Shown here in pieces: positions 22,076-32,121 of a stretch of DNA of 64,000 bases; position 1 is the first letter of the stretch, and each line of letters starts with the position of its first letter. The notes under the pieces were generated by a model. The model saw only the letters and a program-made list of their open reading frames with translations, was not told where the DNA came from and searched no databases. The translations under genes and the position numbers were made by a program. Origin of the DNA: Lachnospiraceae bacterium (GTDB taxonomy: Bacteria > Bacillota > Clostridia > Lachnospirales > Lachnospiraceae); contig JAFQIE010000006.1 in NCBI GenBank assembly GCA_017397645.1, positions 1 to 64,000 on the forward strand, given 5' to 3'.

Positions 22076-23268
22076 GTTGGGGTGTATGATTGAAAAATCA
22101 TCACCCCGGCATTTTTTGTTTTATAATATAAAAAAACCTCCAAGTGCCAGTCCACCATAACTTATCACTCGGAGGTATGCATAAATGCATAATCATTGTA
22201 TCAATAAATTACTAAATATTAAAGAGGTAATTATTAAAAAAATTGTTCACGCTGATACTTTTGTGGAAATTTTCCTGGAAACAAAGCCCAAAATCCATGT
22301 CTGTCCCGTTTGTGGCTCTCTTACTAAAAGAGTTCACGACTACAGAATACAGACTATCAAAGACCTTCCTTTTCAACTAAAGCATTGCTATCTGGTTTTG
22401 GAAAACGCAGATACGCCTGTTCCTGTGGCAAACGTTTCTACGAAAACTACGATTTCCTACCCAAATATTTCCGGCGGGCATCCAGATTGACAGCCTTTAT
22501 TGCTACTGCCCTGCACGACACTAATTCCGTTTCATCCATAGCAGAATGGTGTAATGTCTCTGCGGTAACCGTAAATCGGATTCTGGACACTATATCCTTT
22601 CACAGGCCTACTCTTTCCCGTACCATTTCTATTGATGAATTTAAGGGGAATGCAGGCGGTGAAAAATGTCAGTGTATTCTTGTGGCCCCAGTCAAACACG
22701 CCGTGCTTGATATTTTACCTTCACGCTCCCAGGCGTTCCCGACTTCTTATTTTCGGGATATCCCCAAAAGGGAACGTCACCGGATTGAATTCTTCGTCTG
22801 TGACATGTGGCGACCTTATACGGATTTGGCAAAGACATTCTTTCCCAATGCAACCGTTGTCATTGATAAATACCACTTTATCAGACAAACCACCTGGGCA
22901 ATCGAAAATGTTAGAAAAAGGCTACAAAAGACAATGCCTGCAAATCTCCGCAAATACTACAAAAGGAGCCGTTCCCTCATTCTCTGGAGCAGGGAGATAC
23001 TGAACGCCTTCAAATATGCTCATATCACAAATGGGCCGACCGAAGGATTCAATAATAAAATAAAAGTTCTGAAACGGACATCCTATGGTATCAGGAATTT
23101 CGAACATCTCAGAACTCGCGTTTTACTTACAACTCATTAATAACTAAATAATAACGGACTGGCACGAAGGTTTTCTTTGCGTGCCCGGAAATACGATTTT
23201 TCAAGAGGAACATCAAAACCCCTACAAAAGCAGTAATGGGGCGGGATTCACAGGAATCCCACCCCAAC
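22076..23268 (+). mobile_element. Decayed ISL3-family insertion sequence
   Basis: About 1.2 kb element holding a broken ISL3 transposase. Both ends start GTTGGGGTG and continue into a short hairpin (left: TGATT...AATCA then CACCCC; right, inverted: GGATTC...GAATCC then GCCCC), giving imperfect terminal inverted repeats at 22076 and 23268. A second inverted pair, GTGCCAGTCC (22144-22153) and GGACTGGCAC (23156-23165), brackets the gene. Flanking 8 bp do not match, so no target duplication is seen. Confidence 0.65.
22185..23140 (+). pseudogene. ISL3 family transposase, frameshifted and internally deleted
   Basis: ATG at 22185 follows GGAGG. The first frame encodes the N-terminal zinc-binding part (CPVCGSL) and loses frame near 22395-22405; the second frame resumes RRYACSCGKRFYE and continues through the helix-turn-helix and DDE core (SIDEFKG, DMWRPY, VVIDKYHF) to the ending GFNNKIKVLKRTSYG. 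Between LRKYYKRSR and SREILNAF, about 80 residues present in usual ISL3 transposases are missing, so the protein is only about 310 residues against about 400. It cannot be active. Confidence 0.85.
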
Positions 23269-23361
23269 TATTGACAAAGAAACACCCATTTTAACCTCAT
23301 TACCATGTTCGTTTTGCTACACTTTTGGTTGATTTAACAGTTGCTTCCAATAAATATGTTT

Positions 23362-24651
23362 CTAAAAGACTCTTTCTACAGTACCATTCTTTCTTGATTT
23401 CTCAGCTCTAAACACTGTCAAATGACTATAGATGGAATCCTCCAGGGATGTACAACTGATGGAAGGCTCTGCGCCGTTTAAATAATCTACAAAATCTTCC
23501 GACAGGCGCACATCACCGCCGCCGTGGTCCCCATGCTCCCCGTCCATTTCCCCGGTCAGGAACAAGTCAAACACTTCTTCCTCGTAGCCGGTACCGCCTT
23601 GGGGCTTACGGATGACAAATTTACTATCCTGGAAGATGCCCTTGATTTCACCCTTTGTTCCGATGATGTGAATATTTCTCTCCGGTCTGGAAGATCCTCC
23701 GGTCATGATGAAGTTACCCACAACTCCATTTTCAAAATTGACAATCACTGTCTGATGATCCATCACATCATGCTCACAATCCCAAACACACTTGCCGAAA
23801 ATGTTGTCCGGATCCATGAGGCTATTTTTGCAGTTCTCGTAGGTCAATTCCTGACCCTCCAAGCACTTATATACATACTGTTTCCACTTGATTTCAGGCT
23901 CAAGGTAATTCTTTCTGGCGGAATAAGCACATTTCCCTTCTATGGCCGCCGGGCAATCTATCATGCAGTTCTTTCCTGCGCCCTGGGGCTTATTCTCCGG
24001 CTTAAACTGGTAGTCAGAGCCGAAAGATGCGACGGAGGTCGGCTTTACTCCCCCCATCATCCACATCATTAAGTCAAGGTCGTGACAGCACTTCGCTAAA
24101 AGAATGGGGGAACCGCAAACGCTTTCGTTCGCCCATTTTCCACGCAAATAAGCCGCACTCATATGATGATAGGATACATACTCTGTCAGCTGTATGCTGA
24201 GGATATCACCAATCTCTCCTGCCATAACATGTTTCTTAATCGCCGAATAAAAAGGAGCGTATCTCAAAACATGACAAATCATTACCTTACTGCCATGCTT
24301 TTCAGCTGTTTTTTGAAGTTCCCACAACTGTTCCTCATTGACACAGAAAGGTTTTTCTAACAAAAGGTCATATCCTTTCTCCAAAACCGGTACAGAAGTA
24401 GGAACATGTAACATATCCATTGTGCCGTTAATCACAGCATCCGCAAATTTTTCTCTCTGTACGAATTCCTCCACAGTACTGAAACAATTTTCTTCAGGAA
24501 CACCATACTTTTCCTGCATAAGACCGCGTCTCAGTACATCCGGCTCTACCAAGCCAACAACCTGCATTTTCTCAGGTTTCTTCAGCGCCAGCTCTGCGTA
24601 TACATCTGCACGGTCACCGGCACCTACCAGTACAATTCTAATCGTTTTCAT
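23362..24651 (-). CDS. Gfo/Idh/MocA oxidoreductase with cysteine cluster
   Basis: 429 residues. The N-terminal Rossmann part starts RIVLVGAGDRADVYAELA, the EKP motif is LLLEKPFCVNEE, and the substrate domain contains the probable catalytic CCHDLDLMMW region. Between about residues 225 and 305 it has an unusual cysteine set (CMIDCPAAIEGKC, later KCVWDCEHD) that looks like a metal site and is also found in the homologue at 53215. The substrate is unknown. It is divergent from an AraC pseudogene, and its promoter region shares an about 65 bp element with another AraC gene at 30 kb. Confidence 0.85.
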   Translation of the reverse strand: MKTIRIVLVGAGDRADVYAELALKKPEKMQVVGLVEPDVLRRGLMQEKYGVPEENCFSTVEEFVQREKFADAVINGTMDMLHVPTSVPVLEKGYDLLLEKPFCVNEEQLWELQKTAEKHGSKVMICHVLRYAPFYSAIKKHVMAGEIGDILSIQLTEYVSYHHMSAAYLRGKWANESVCGSPILLAKCCHDLDLMMWMMGGVKPTSVASFGSDYQFKPENKPQGAGKNCMIDCPAAIEGKCAYSARKNYLEPEIKWKQYVYKCLEGQELTYENCKNSLMDPDNIFGKCVWDCEHDVMDHQTVIVNFENGVVGNFIMTGGSSRPERNIHIIGTKGEIKGIFQDSKFVIRKPQGGTGYEEEVFDLFLTGEMDGEHGDHGGGDVRLSEDFVDYLNGAEPSISCTSLEDSIYSHLTVFRAEKSRKNGTVERVF

Positions 24652-24703
24652 ACTTTAATTCCACCCTTAATTTATTATTTTGTTAATAATAATCCTTAAT
24701 TCT

Positions 24704-24770
24704 ATTATACTTTTACCGTTAGGACGGCACAATGATGGAAACCGCCTATTTTTACACATTTTCGATACAA
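24704..24770 (-). promoter_or_regulatory. Shared promoter/operator element, copy A
   Basis: Upstream of the Gfo/Idh gene on the minus strand: TTGTATCGAAAATG, about 20 nt, TTTCCATCATTGTGCC, then TATAAT at 24709-24704. Copy B at 30037-30104 has the same order and nearly the same length (67 versus 68 nt). A second CATTTTCGATACAA lies at 24801-24814. Probably the site of the linked AraC regulator. The rest of the 24652-24988 gap shows nothing further. Confidence 0.6.
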
Positions 24771-24988
24771 CGTCAATCTTATACGTTATTTCATATTACT
24801 CATTTTCGATACAATCCTTACACAAACACTCTGAACAATTTAATATACCCAACTTTTTTGATACAAATCGCATTTTCTTTATTTATTCCGCAATTATGAT
24901 ACAATTAGAAATAGTAACAGCGCATACAGATGCATTTCAAGAACAACTATGCAAAAAGAGATTCATAGCACCGGAAGGGATTTGTACT

Positions 24989-25749
24989 ATGAATGACTTT
25001 TTTGGTAATCTGATTGTGAAAGACATCGTACGGCCATGTACCACACCATACGAAAGAGGCTTAAAATACCACATCGAACAACGCAATATGTGGGGGCTCT
25101 CATTAAGTATTACCGGCAAGAGAACCTATTCCATGAATGGCAAAACACACGTATGCGACCCCTCTACGGCTGTGTTGATTCCCCAAGGAGCCACCTATTG
25201 TGGACACGATAACACCGATGGCCTATACTACTTCGTCGATTTCACCTGCGACCAACTCGATTGTAGCGAAATCGTATCGATTCCTTTGGCAATTCCCATA
25301 ACTGTCATCACCTGTTTGAATCCTAGATAAAATCATATATTTATGACCCAAACCGCTTAAAAATACATGCATGTTTTTACGAATTGCTGTATTCTGTTTT
25401 CGTACCTTCCGCAAAGCACAAAAGTCTGGACATTATCGTCAAGTATATCGACAGTAATCTATCTAATCCCAGTCTTTCAAATACTCGTTTGGCAGAACTA
25501 GGGAACATTAGTGAAGTATACTTGCGAAGGCTATTTCTAACCCATTACAATACAACGCCAAAACAATACATTTTTGACGCCCGTATCCGCATGGCCCAAC
25601 AATTTTTGACTCAAACCCAACTCAGTGTTTCTTCCATCGCTGAGGAATGTGGTTTTTCCAATTCTTACAACTTGTGTCGGACGTTTAAAAGTAAGGTCGG
25701 ATTGAACCCCTCGGAATATTCCGGAAGCAGGCGTTACAATCCCAAATAA
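24989..25749 (+). pseudogene. AraC family regulator, frame-disrupted
   Basis: The start (ATG 24989, GAAGGGA upstream) opens MNDFFGNLIVKDIVRPC and a cupin sensor (WGLSLSITGKRTYSMNG). The frame stops near 25328. Family-like sequence continues in another frame (YIYDPNRLKIHACFYELLYSV), and from about 25384 the double HTH domain is intact (LAELGNISEVYLRRLF, SVSSIAEECGFSNSYNLCRTF, GLNPSEY). At least one frameshift plus a stop separates sensor and DNA-binding parts. It is divergent from the Gfo/Idh gene at 23362. Confidence 0.8.
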
Positions 25750-25776
25750 AAAAAGAGGGCGAAACCTCTTTTTTTA
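25748..25776. terminator. Bidirectional terminator
   Basis: Stem AAAAGAGG/CCTCTTTT around GCGAAA with A and T runs on either side, between the converging AraC and GH92 pseudogenes. Confidence 0.8.
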
Positions 25777-25783
25777 ATTTGCA

Positions 25784-27654
25784 TTATAAACTTCTGACCT
25801 CGTTGCTCATATAGAATTCTAATATTCCTCCTTGCATCATTTCCGTAGCCGTAAAACGATAATCGGTGATATTCCTTCCATTCAGCACTACTCTATTCAC
25901 ATATATATTCTCTACAGTATTATTATGCGTTACTATTTCCAAGGTACTCCCGCTTGCCAAATGAATCTTTGCCCTTTCTACGCTCGGAGAGCCTATCAGC
26001 ATCAGGTTTTGCCCTGCTACGGGGAAGATACCGAGTACATTCCAAATGTGGCAGGCGGAAAGGCCACCGGCATCGTTGTTACCGGGCATGCCTCCTCGTC
26101 CGTCTGAGAAGATATATTTCACACAAGCGCGCTTAATTTCACACAGGCGATCATGTCTGTCTACAAAAATATAATTGTAAGGTGTCTCCATGTCAGGTTC
26201 GTTGTTGAACCCTTCAAAACTATGCTGTCCATCAATGTATGCACGAAGATCCGGCCACGAAGTCACCAAAAACAAGTCACCCAATTGCACCGGCTCTCTG
26301 CTATAACCAAAAAATTCATCTAACAGCGCAATCATCGCATTCATTCCACCGGCCAGTTCAATACGCGCCTCCATGTCAGCCAACAAACGGAATGAATAAT
26401 TCCAATTGTTACCTTCGTAATATTTCGAATTACCCAAAAGACCCGTTTTAGAATCAAAAGTTCCCTTCCAAATCTGCGTATAATTGCCAAAGAGTATTCC
26501 ATAATCATACGGCATTGGTCTCTGGTATCGTTATTTTCATGCAAGGTCACATTGATGGGAGAATAACCATATGCTTCCATGAGATCAAGCATGGCAGTTG
26601 TCATTCCCTTTGCTTCCTTGGAAAACAATGTGAATACCAAAGGCAACTGTGTTTTGTAAATGTCCCACATAGTAGGGAAGTCCACATATCTGTCCCCCCA
26701 GTTGGCAGGTTTTAAGAAACTGTGGTACAGGTTGGAATAGAAGATTTCTTTCAATCTCTCGTCCTTGGTTTTAATCTCGATAGCGGAAAGGTATTGTTCC
26801 CAAGTGTTTGCTGTGTCCTTGTAAATCTGGTCAAAACTCTTTTTGTGTTCCTGTAAATGAGCACGGGCCTCTTCGAAACTATGTAAGGAGATAGCCACCT
26901 GTAGTTCTACAGTATTCTCCACTTCAAAAACGCCGCCGAAGGTGTTCTCGGTATCTGGACACCGATACTCCTTACTTGAAATTTTTCGGTAGTTTTCCCA
27001 CAGATATACATCTTTAGCGCCATTGCATTGTGCTGCCATATATAAGGGAATGCCGTGCATTACCGCTCTGGCAAGTAAGACATTACCCTGAATCATTACG
27101 GTTCCTTCAGAGGGACGAAAAGCAAATTTAGGTCCAAAACTTTTATCCAAATCGCCACTGGAGAAATCTATCTGTAAAATACCTTTTTCGTCAAAGTGGT
27201 AACGATGGTATGCTACCTTTTCAGATACAGCCACCTCGGCTTTGATGCCACTATTTTTTAATGTGGTGGAGTAGTACCCGGGATGGGCAATCTCTTCTTG
27301 GAATTCCTCTTTCATCTCAGCCAATCCGTGATAAAGCGGAGATACCAATGCGTAGTTATAATAGCATTTGATACCACCGGAGCCTGCTTACTGTATGTGG
27401 GAAAATCCTCGAAGTTTTGCGTCGAAGGTTTTTATAATCCCGGCGCTGTTAGGACGATAATTTCCGTATCCGGAAGAGTATCCACCCGTGTAGGGGCCAC
27501 AACTGATTCTTCCAAAAGGATAGGAAGCAAAAGGGCTGGTATTTCCTATCATGCCCTTGATAAACAGCCACGTGGCAGCAATACCCTCAGCCTTTGGCAA
27601 ATCCGTTTGCCCGCATCCTTGAAATACATTGACATAGTCATTCAGCCGTTTCAT
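25784..27654 (-). pseudogene. GH92 alpha-mannosidase, broken
   Basis: Three pieces of one GH92 protein lie in order. Piece one (27654 down to 27388: MKRLNDYVNVFQGCGQ to RGFSHIQ) ends in an in-frame TAA. The same frame continues AGSGGIKCYYNYALVSPLYHG to NNDTRDQC, then shifts near 26515. The last piece carries the GH92 signatures YYEGNNWNYSF and GNNDAGGLSACHIWNVLGIF. About 80 residues expected between NDTRDQ and the final part seem missing. GH92 enzymes trim alpha-mannose from glycans. Its ribosome site (AGGAGAG) overlaps the stop of the GH105 gene, so it was an operon member. Confidence 0.82.
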
Positions 27655-27660
27655 ATTAGA

Positions 27661-28833
27661 CTACTCTCCTATAATTCGCATAAGACTAATTTCTTTTTTG
27701 CATCTTTCAATCTCTGCCATCAGAAAACAGAAGGATCCAAAAGCATGCATGTCGTTCTTGACTCTGGGACGATTGATGTAGTACTCATAACTTCCATCAC
27801 TCACACAGGCGCCCTGACAGGCATTGTCAATCACGATGTATCCCTCTTCGTCCATATAGCAGTTTCCAATGATTCCGCGATAGGTTCTCTCTATTACGTC
27901 GTCATACTCATCACCTATAACTCCCATTCTGCGTGCCTTCACAAAAGCATAGCAGAACAATTGGGTCACAGAGGATTCCAGCCAGTTCCCTTCCCGGCCG
28001 GGTTGGTCCAGCACCTCGTACCACATACCGCTTTCAGGGTCCTGATATTTAACGATGGCCTCAAACACTTCTCTTACAATATCTTTCAATGTTTCTGTCT
28101 CCGGGTGGTCCTTCGGCAGGTATTCCAAAATATCCATCACCGCTGCCGGGTACCACCCCATACCTCTGCCCCAAAATTGAGGGGAGAGTCCGGTTTTGGG
28201 GTCAGCCCAGGGCATCTGTTTAGAATCGTCCCATGCATGATAGTAAAGACCTGTTTTTTCATCCCTCATATGGTCGTGCATTAACAGCACCTGTTTTACT
28301 GCCCGATCGCGAAGGGTATTATCTCCAAACCGCTTTGCATACATCACAGACAAAAGTCCTGCCATGTACACACCATCCAGCCACATCTGATAGGGCTGCG
28401 TCATCATGTGCCAATATCCCCCATACTGGTTGACTGGATAATAATACAGTGACTCCGCCACCGCCTTAATGCCCTTCATATACTTCTCATCTCCGGTTTC
28501 ATCATAAAGCAGGTGAAGTAACACAGAAGGTTGTTTGCAGTCCAACATAGTCAGGCACCTGACAGCGTATTTAGAAGTTATCGGAAATCCCAGCTCAGGC
28601 ACCATTCCGTAGATACTTCCATCAGGCGCAATCACGCTATCCACATAATCTTTGATATATTGAAAATACTTCTTTTCTCCCGTCAACTGGTAAATCTGTT
28701 GTACGCCCCAGAGGCAAACACCCTGTGTGTAGAAAAAAGAGCCTGCAGGGGGCAAATCCTGTGCTTTATACTTGTGCATCAGAGATTCTACCGCCATGAT
28801 GCCATATTCCATAGGTGTTTTTGTTATTTCCAT
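27661..28833 (-). CDS. GH105 unsaturated glucuronyl/rhamnogalacturonyl hydrolase
   Basis: 390-residue cytoplasmic (alpha/alpha)6-barrel hydrolase that removes the unsaturated uronic acid left by polysaccharide lyases, e.g. from rhamnogalacturonan. The catalytic Asp is in QMWLDGVYMAG (about residues 148-158), and WGRGMGWYPAA is the second family hallmark. Length and ends are normal and no signal peptide is visible. AAGGAG lies 7 nt before the ATG. It remains intact although its neighbours on both sides (Gfo/Idh fragment, GH92) are broken. Confidence 0.9.
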   Translation of the reverse strand: MEITKTPMEYGIMAVESLMHKYKAQDLPPAGSFFYTQGVCLWGVQQIYQLTGEKKYFQYIKDYVDSVIAPDGSIYGMVPELGFPITSKYAVRCLTMLDCKQPSVLLHLLYDETGDEKYMKGIKAVAESLYYYPVNQYGGYWHMMTQPYQMWLDGVYMAGLLSVMYAKRFGDNTLRDRAVKQVLLMHDHMRDEKTGLYYHAWDDSKQMPWADPKTGLSPQFWGRGMGWYPAAVMDILEYLPKDHPETETLKDIVREVFEAIVKYQDPESGMWYEVLDQPGREGNWLESSVTQLFCYAFVKARRMGVIGDEYDDVIERTYRGIIGNCYMDEEGYIVIDNACQGACVSDGSYEYYINRPRVKNDMHAFGSFCFLMAEIERCKKEISLMRIIGE

Positions 28834-28875
28834 GATAATCTCCTTTTATCAACTCTCTGCTTTGTCTCGGTCTTC

Positions 28876-29052
28876 TCATTCTTTGAGTAAACCTAATCCA
28901 CGTAAATTAGCCATAACCTCGTGCTTCTCCGCATCATATAATTCCCAAATTACACGGAAGTTCTGTAGCGCAGTTCGTCCGTCAGTAACGGCTTCTTACC
29001 CGTCTGAATACAATCCACAAAGTGCAACAGTTCAAACTTCAATATAACAGCA
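28876..29052 (-). pseudogene. C-terminal remnant of a Gfo/Idh oxidoreductase
   Basis: Minus-strand translation gives LKFELLHFVDCIQTGKKPLL and then, one frame over, RVIWELYDAEKHEVMANLRGLG up to a TGA at 28876. Together these match the usual end of Gfo/Idh proteins (QHFVDCI..G..P...G..ALRV). Only about 60 codons survive, with a one-base shift between them. The N-terminal 300 or so residues are absent and the AraC gene starts 30 nt away. Confidence 0.7.
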
Positions 29053-29082
29053 CTGGTTCCTTCCTTTAACTTTTATATTTAT

Positions 29083-29949
29083 TCAAACGCTCCAAATTTT
29101 TCTGTATTCACTGGGTGAATAACCCGTTCGGGCTTTGAAAAACCGAGAAAAATAATGTACTGAAGAAAATCCAAGGTCGCTTGCTATTTCCGCAACACTG
29201 AGGTCAGTGGTCTGAAGTAGCTCTTGGCTTTGTCGAAGCTTTAGATTGTGAAAATATGTTAAAGGCGCGCATCCCTCGCACCTATGAACCATACGTCGAA
29301 ATGTAGATTCACTAACATAAAGTGCATCTGCCATTTGTTTCAGAGATAGATTCTTATCAATATTTTCCGTTAAAAAATCAGTGAGGCGCTCCATCTCCCG
29401 ATGAAAACTGTGCTCTCTACGGGGATAAGTTTTTTTTTCATTTTCACCTCCCGCAACATCAGATATATCTAAAAGGAAAGATTCCAAATTAATTCTATAT
29501 CTGTGCTTGTTGATAGCGTCCATTTTGTCTTCCAAACTGTCCATCGAAAAATCAGCATCTTTCCTTGCGAACATAGAAGATCCCATGTTGATAAGAGTCC
29601 TCATTTGTTCCCGCTGTCTTACGCTGAGACGAATGGGCTTGTTGTACATGAGCTGCAGAAGATCAAAGTCTACATCTATAGCAATGACCACAAGGGTACT
29701 TTTCATATCGCATTCTATCTCATTCGCGTAGGAGTTTCCGGGACCACATACAAATAAACTTCCGTCACTCAACATAACTCTTTCACCACCGAAAGCCATC
29801 CAGCACGTTCCCTGTTCAATGTAGAACAGTTCCGTATAATTATAAAATTCTCCCGAATACTGTTCCCTAGTTAAATCGGCACGACAAATTCCCACAATAG
29901 AACGGACATAAATCGCGTTATTATTTTCAAGACAGATTGGCATCTCCAT
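29083..29949 (-). CDS. AraC family transcriptional regulator
   Basis: 288 residues from ATG 29949, chosen because TGAGGGG lies 7 nt before it. The N-terminal cupin (ELFYIEQGTCWMAFGGE) is followed by the C-terminal double HTH (LSLKQMADALYVSESTFRRMVHR; VAEIASDLGFSSVHYFSRFFKA; GYSPSEYRKI). It heads a minus-strand group with the Gfo/Idh fragment, GH105 and GH92, and its upstream region carries copy B of the shared element, so it probably regulates itself and the Gfo/Idh gene at 23362. Confidence 0.9.
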   Translation of the reverse strand: MEMPICLENNNAIYVRSIVGICRADLTREQYSGEFYNYTELFYIEQGTCWMAFGGERVMLSDGSLFVCGPGNSYANEIECDMKSTLVVIAIDVDFDLLQLMYNKPIRLSVRQREQMRTLINMGSSMFARKDADFSMDSLEDKMDAINKHRYRINLESFLLDISDVAGGENEKKTYPRREHSFHREMERLTDFLTENIDKNLSLKQMADALYVSESTFRRMVHRCEGCAPLTYFHNLKLRQSQELLQTTDLSVAEIASDLGFSSVHYFSRFFKARTGYSPSEYRKIWSV

Positions 29950-30036
29950 TTTTCTTCCCCTCACTTATCTGGTAATGCTTTTCAAACCCTTAACATCGTA
30001 TGTCCATTTAAACAACTGGGCATCGAATTTATCTTT

Positions 30037-30104
30037 ATTATAGTTTTTTTTATCATAGTGCCGCAATGGTAGAAAGCACCATTTTTTCCTCATTTCCGAT
30101 ACAA
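30037..30104 (-). promoter_or_regulatory. Shared promoter/operator element, copy B
   Basis: TTGTATCGGAAATG, about 15 nt, GCTTTCTACCATTGCGGCA, then TATAAT at 30042-30037, upstream of the AraC gene. It matches copy A at 24704-24770 in sequence, order and spacing. The remaining 29950-30252 interval holds only this element and the rplA terminator. Confidence 0.6.
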
Positions 30105-30180
30105 TTCGGCTTCCAACAGACAGTTTTATTTTCAAATACGATATAACCAAATGAATACCGTATCAGTATAAACACAAACA

Positions 30181-30215
30181 GCCGTGGTAGTGCTTTTTAA
30201 CACTACCACGGCCAT
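30181..30215 (-). terminator. rplK-rplA terminator
   Basis: Perfect 12 bp stem GCCGTGGTAGTG/CACTACCACGGC (30181-30192, 30201-30212), 40 nt after rplA. The tail on the minus strand is T-rich but interrupted (TGTTTGTGTTT). Confidence 0.7.
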
Positions 30216-30252
30216 TCTTTAGAGGATTTTATAATCCCTTTCGTTTTCACAA

Positions 30253-30942
30253 TTAGAATTTTGCAACGCTAACCTTTACGCCAGGTCCCATTGTACTTGT
30301 CAGAGTGATGCTCTTCAAATACTGACCCTTCAATGCGCTGGGTTTTGCCTTAACGATTGCTGCCATCAATGCATCGAAGTTCTCCTGAAGTGCTTCTTCA
30401 GTAAAGGAAGCCTTACCTACGGGAACATGCACGATGTTGGTCTTGTCAAGTCTGTACTCGATCTTACCAGCCTTGATATCGGCGATAGCCTTAGCTACGT
30501 CCATAGTAACGGTACCAGCCTTGGGGTTAGGCATCAAGCCCTTAGGTCCGAGAACCTTACCCAAACGACCTACAACACCCATCATGTCAGGGGTTGCTAC
30601 TACCACGTCGAAATCCAACCAGCCTTCGTTCTGAATCTTAGGAATCAGCTCATCGCCACCTACGTAATCAGCACCAGCTGCCTCAGCCTCGTTTACCTTA
30701 TCTCCTTTAGCGAATACCAAAACCTTTACTTCTTTACCGGTTCCGTTGGGCAGTACAACTGCACCACGGATCTGCTGTTCAGCGTGACGTCCGTCACAGC
30801 CTGTTCTAATGTGTACTTCGACGGTCTCGTCGAACTTTGCTACTGCAGTTTTCTTAACCAAAGCAATTGCTTCCGCAGGCTCATACAGAGTTGCACGATC
30901 TACGAGTTTTGCAGCTTCGGCATATTTCTTACCATGTTTCAT
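30253..30942 (-). CDS. rplA: 50S ribosomal protein L1
   Basis: L1-stalk protein that assists E-site tRNA release and represses its own operon. The 229-residue product contains [32 protein letters not shown], and [19 protein letters not shown], the L1 signature. The ATG is preceded by AGGAGGT. It follows rplK by 54 nt; that gap has GGCAATGAAATTGCC, a small hairpin before the ribosome site. It is the last gene of this block before the 11.5 kb variable region. Confidence 0.97.
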   Translation of the reverse strand: MKHGKKYAEAAKLVDRATLYEPAEAIALVKKTAVAKFDETVEVHIRTGCDGRHAEQQIRGAVVLPNGTGKEVKVLVFAKGDKVNEAEAAGADYVGGDELIPKIQNEGWLDFDVVVATPDMMGVVGRLGKVLGPKGLMPNPKAGTVTMDVAKAIADIKAGKIEYRLDKTNIVHVPVGKASFTEEALQENFDALMAAIVKAKPSALKGQYLKSITLTSTMGPGVKVSVAKF

Positions 30943-30996
30943 TATTTTACCTCCTAGGTTCTAGCGGCAATTTCATTGCCTCCCAATATTCTCCTG

Positions 30997-31422
30997 TTAC
31001 TCTTCTACAACAATACCCATACTACGTGCAGTACCTGCGATCATGCTCATAGCAGCCTCAAGACTTGCAGCGTTCAAATCGGGCATCTTCATTTCAGCGA
31101 TTTCCTGAACTTTTGCCTTAGAAATGGTAGCTACCTTTGTCTTGTTAGGTGCGCCGGAACCTGATTTCAGATTACAAGCTTTCTTCAGCAGTACAGCTGC
31201 AGGGGGAGTCTTAGTAATGAAACTAAAGCTTCTGTCTGCGTATACAGTAATAACTACGGGAATGATCAAACCATCCTTATCCGCGGTCTTTGCGTTGAAC
31301 TGTTTTGTAAATTCAACGATGTTTACACCGTGCTGACCCAAAGCAGGTCCAACAGGCGGTGCGGGTGTTGCTTTTCCACCGGGGATCTGCAACTTGATAT
31401 AACCTGTTACTTTCTTTGCCAT
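30997..31422 (-). CDS. rplK: 50S ribosomal protein L11
   Basis: GTPase-centre protein needed for factor function and RelA sensing. From [18 protein letters not shown] the 141 residues are standard, with the proline-rich [18 protein letters not shown] and the C-terminal RNA-binding GTARSMGI. Start 31422 is chosen because AGGAGG precedes it by 7 nt; the upstream in-frame extension is not conserved. The 160 nt leader between nusG and rplK contains GTGGGAG ... ACCAC pairing elements and may carry an L1 autoregulatory site, which I could not confirm. Confidence 0.97.
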   Translation of the reverse strand: MAKKVTGYIKLQIPGGKATPAPPVGPALGQHGVNIVEFTKQFNAKTADKDGLIIPVVITVYADRSFSFITKTPPAAVLLKKACNLKSGSGAPNKTKVATISKAKVQEIAEMKMPDLNAASLEAAMSMIAGTARSMGIVVEE

Positions 31423-31584
31423 TTTGGCACCTCCTATAATGTGGTAAACCGCTATCGGCACAAACCGTTAACGGTGGTTATGGCGCAGACGCCTCATGCA
31501 TCCGCTCCCACTATTGTTGCCGGGCACATGCCCATTTGCACTTTGCGTGCAATGTATTCAACCGCTTCTGCGGGAAATACCTGA

Positions 31585-32106
31585 TTAATTCAGTTTTCTG
31601 ACTTCTGCAAAACTGATGTCTACAGGAGTCTCTCTGCCAAACAACTCTACATTAATCGTAGCTGTCTGCTTGCCAAAGTCAAGCTTCTGTACAACACCGA
31701 TGGTATCTTTCCAAATACCTGCTACAACAGCGATGGTGTCGCCCTCTACGAAATCGATTGTCACGTTCTCTGTCTTGATACCCAAAGGCTTCATTTCAGC
31801 CTCGGTCAAAGGAACGGGCTTGCTTCCCGGTCCCACAAAGCCTGTAACACCGCGGGTGTTACGAACAACATACCATGTATCGTCGTTCATTTCCATATTA
31901 AGAAGAACATATCCGGGGAACATCTTCTTCTGAACGGTCTTCTTCACACCATTCTTCACTTCCACCACATCCTGCAGGGGAACTCTTACCTCAAGAATCT
32001 TCTCGGCAAGGTGCTTGTTGTTCTCAATGGTCTTCTCAATATTGGCTTTGACTTTATTCTCGTATCCTGAATAGGTATGAACTACATACCACTGTGCCTC
32101 TGCCAT
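31585..32106 (-). CDS. nusG: Transcription termination/antitermination factor NusG
   Basis: Binds the RNA polymerase clamp and controls pausing and processivity. 173 residues: an NGN domain (WYVVHTYSGYENKVKANIEKTI, FPGYVLLNMEMND, VRNTRGVTGFVG) and a C-terminal KOW domain (FVEGDTIAVVAGIWKDTIGVV, then FGRETPVDISFAEV). Normal length. It lies 15 nt after secE in the canonical order. Confidence 0.97.
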   Translation of the reverse strand: MAEAQWYVVHTYSGYENKVKANIEKTIENNKHLAEKILEVRVPLQDVVEVKNGVKKTVQKKMFPGYVLLNMEMNDDTWYVVRNTRGVTGFVGPGSKPVPLTEAEMKPLGIKTENVTIDFVEGDTIAVVAGIWKDTIGVVQKLDFGKQTATINVELFGRETPVDISFAEVRKLN

Positions 32107-32121
32107 ATACTCACCCTCGTC

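Noticed and set aside
22068..23276. Target-site duplication flanking the ISL3 element
   Set aside because: The 8 bp on the left (CAATAAAT) and right (TATTGACA) do not match.
25784..27654. GH92 stop codon as readthrough or recoding
   Set aside because: A separate frameshift and missing residues further on show ordinary gene decay.
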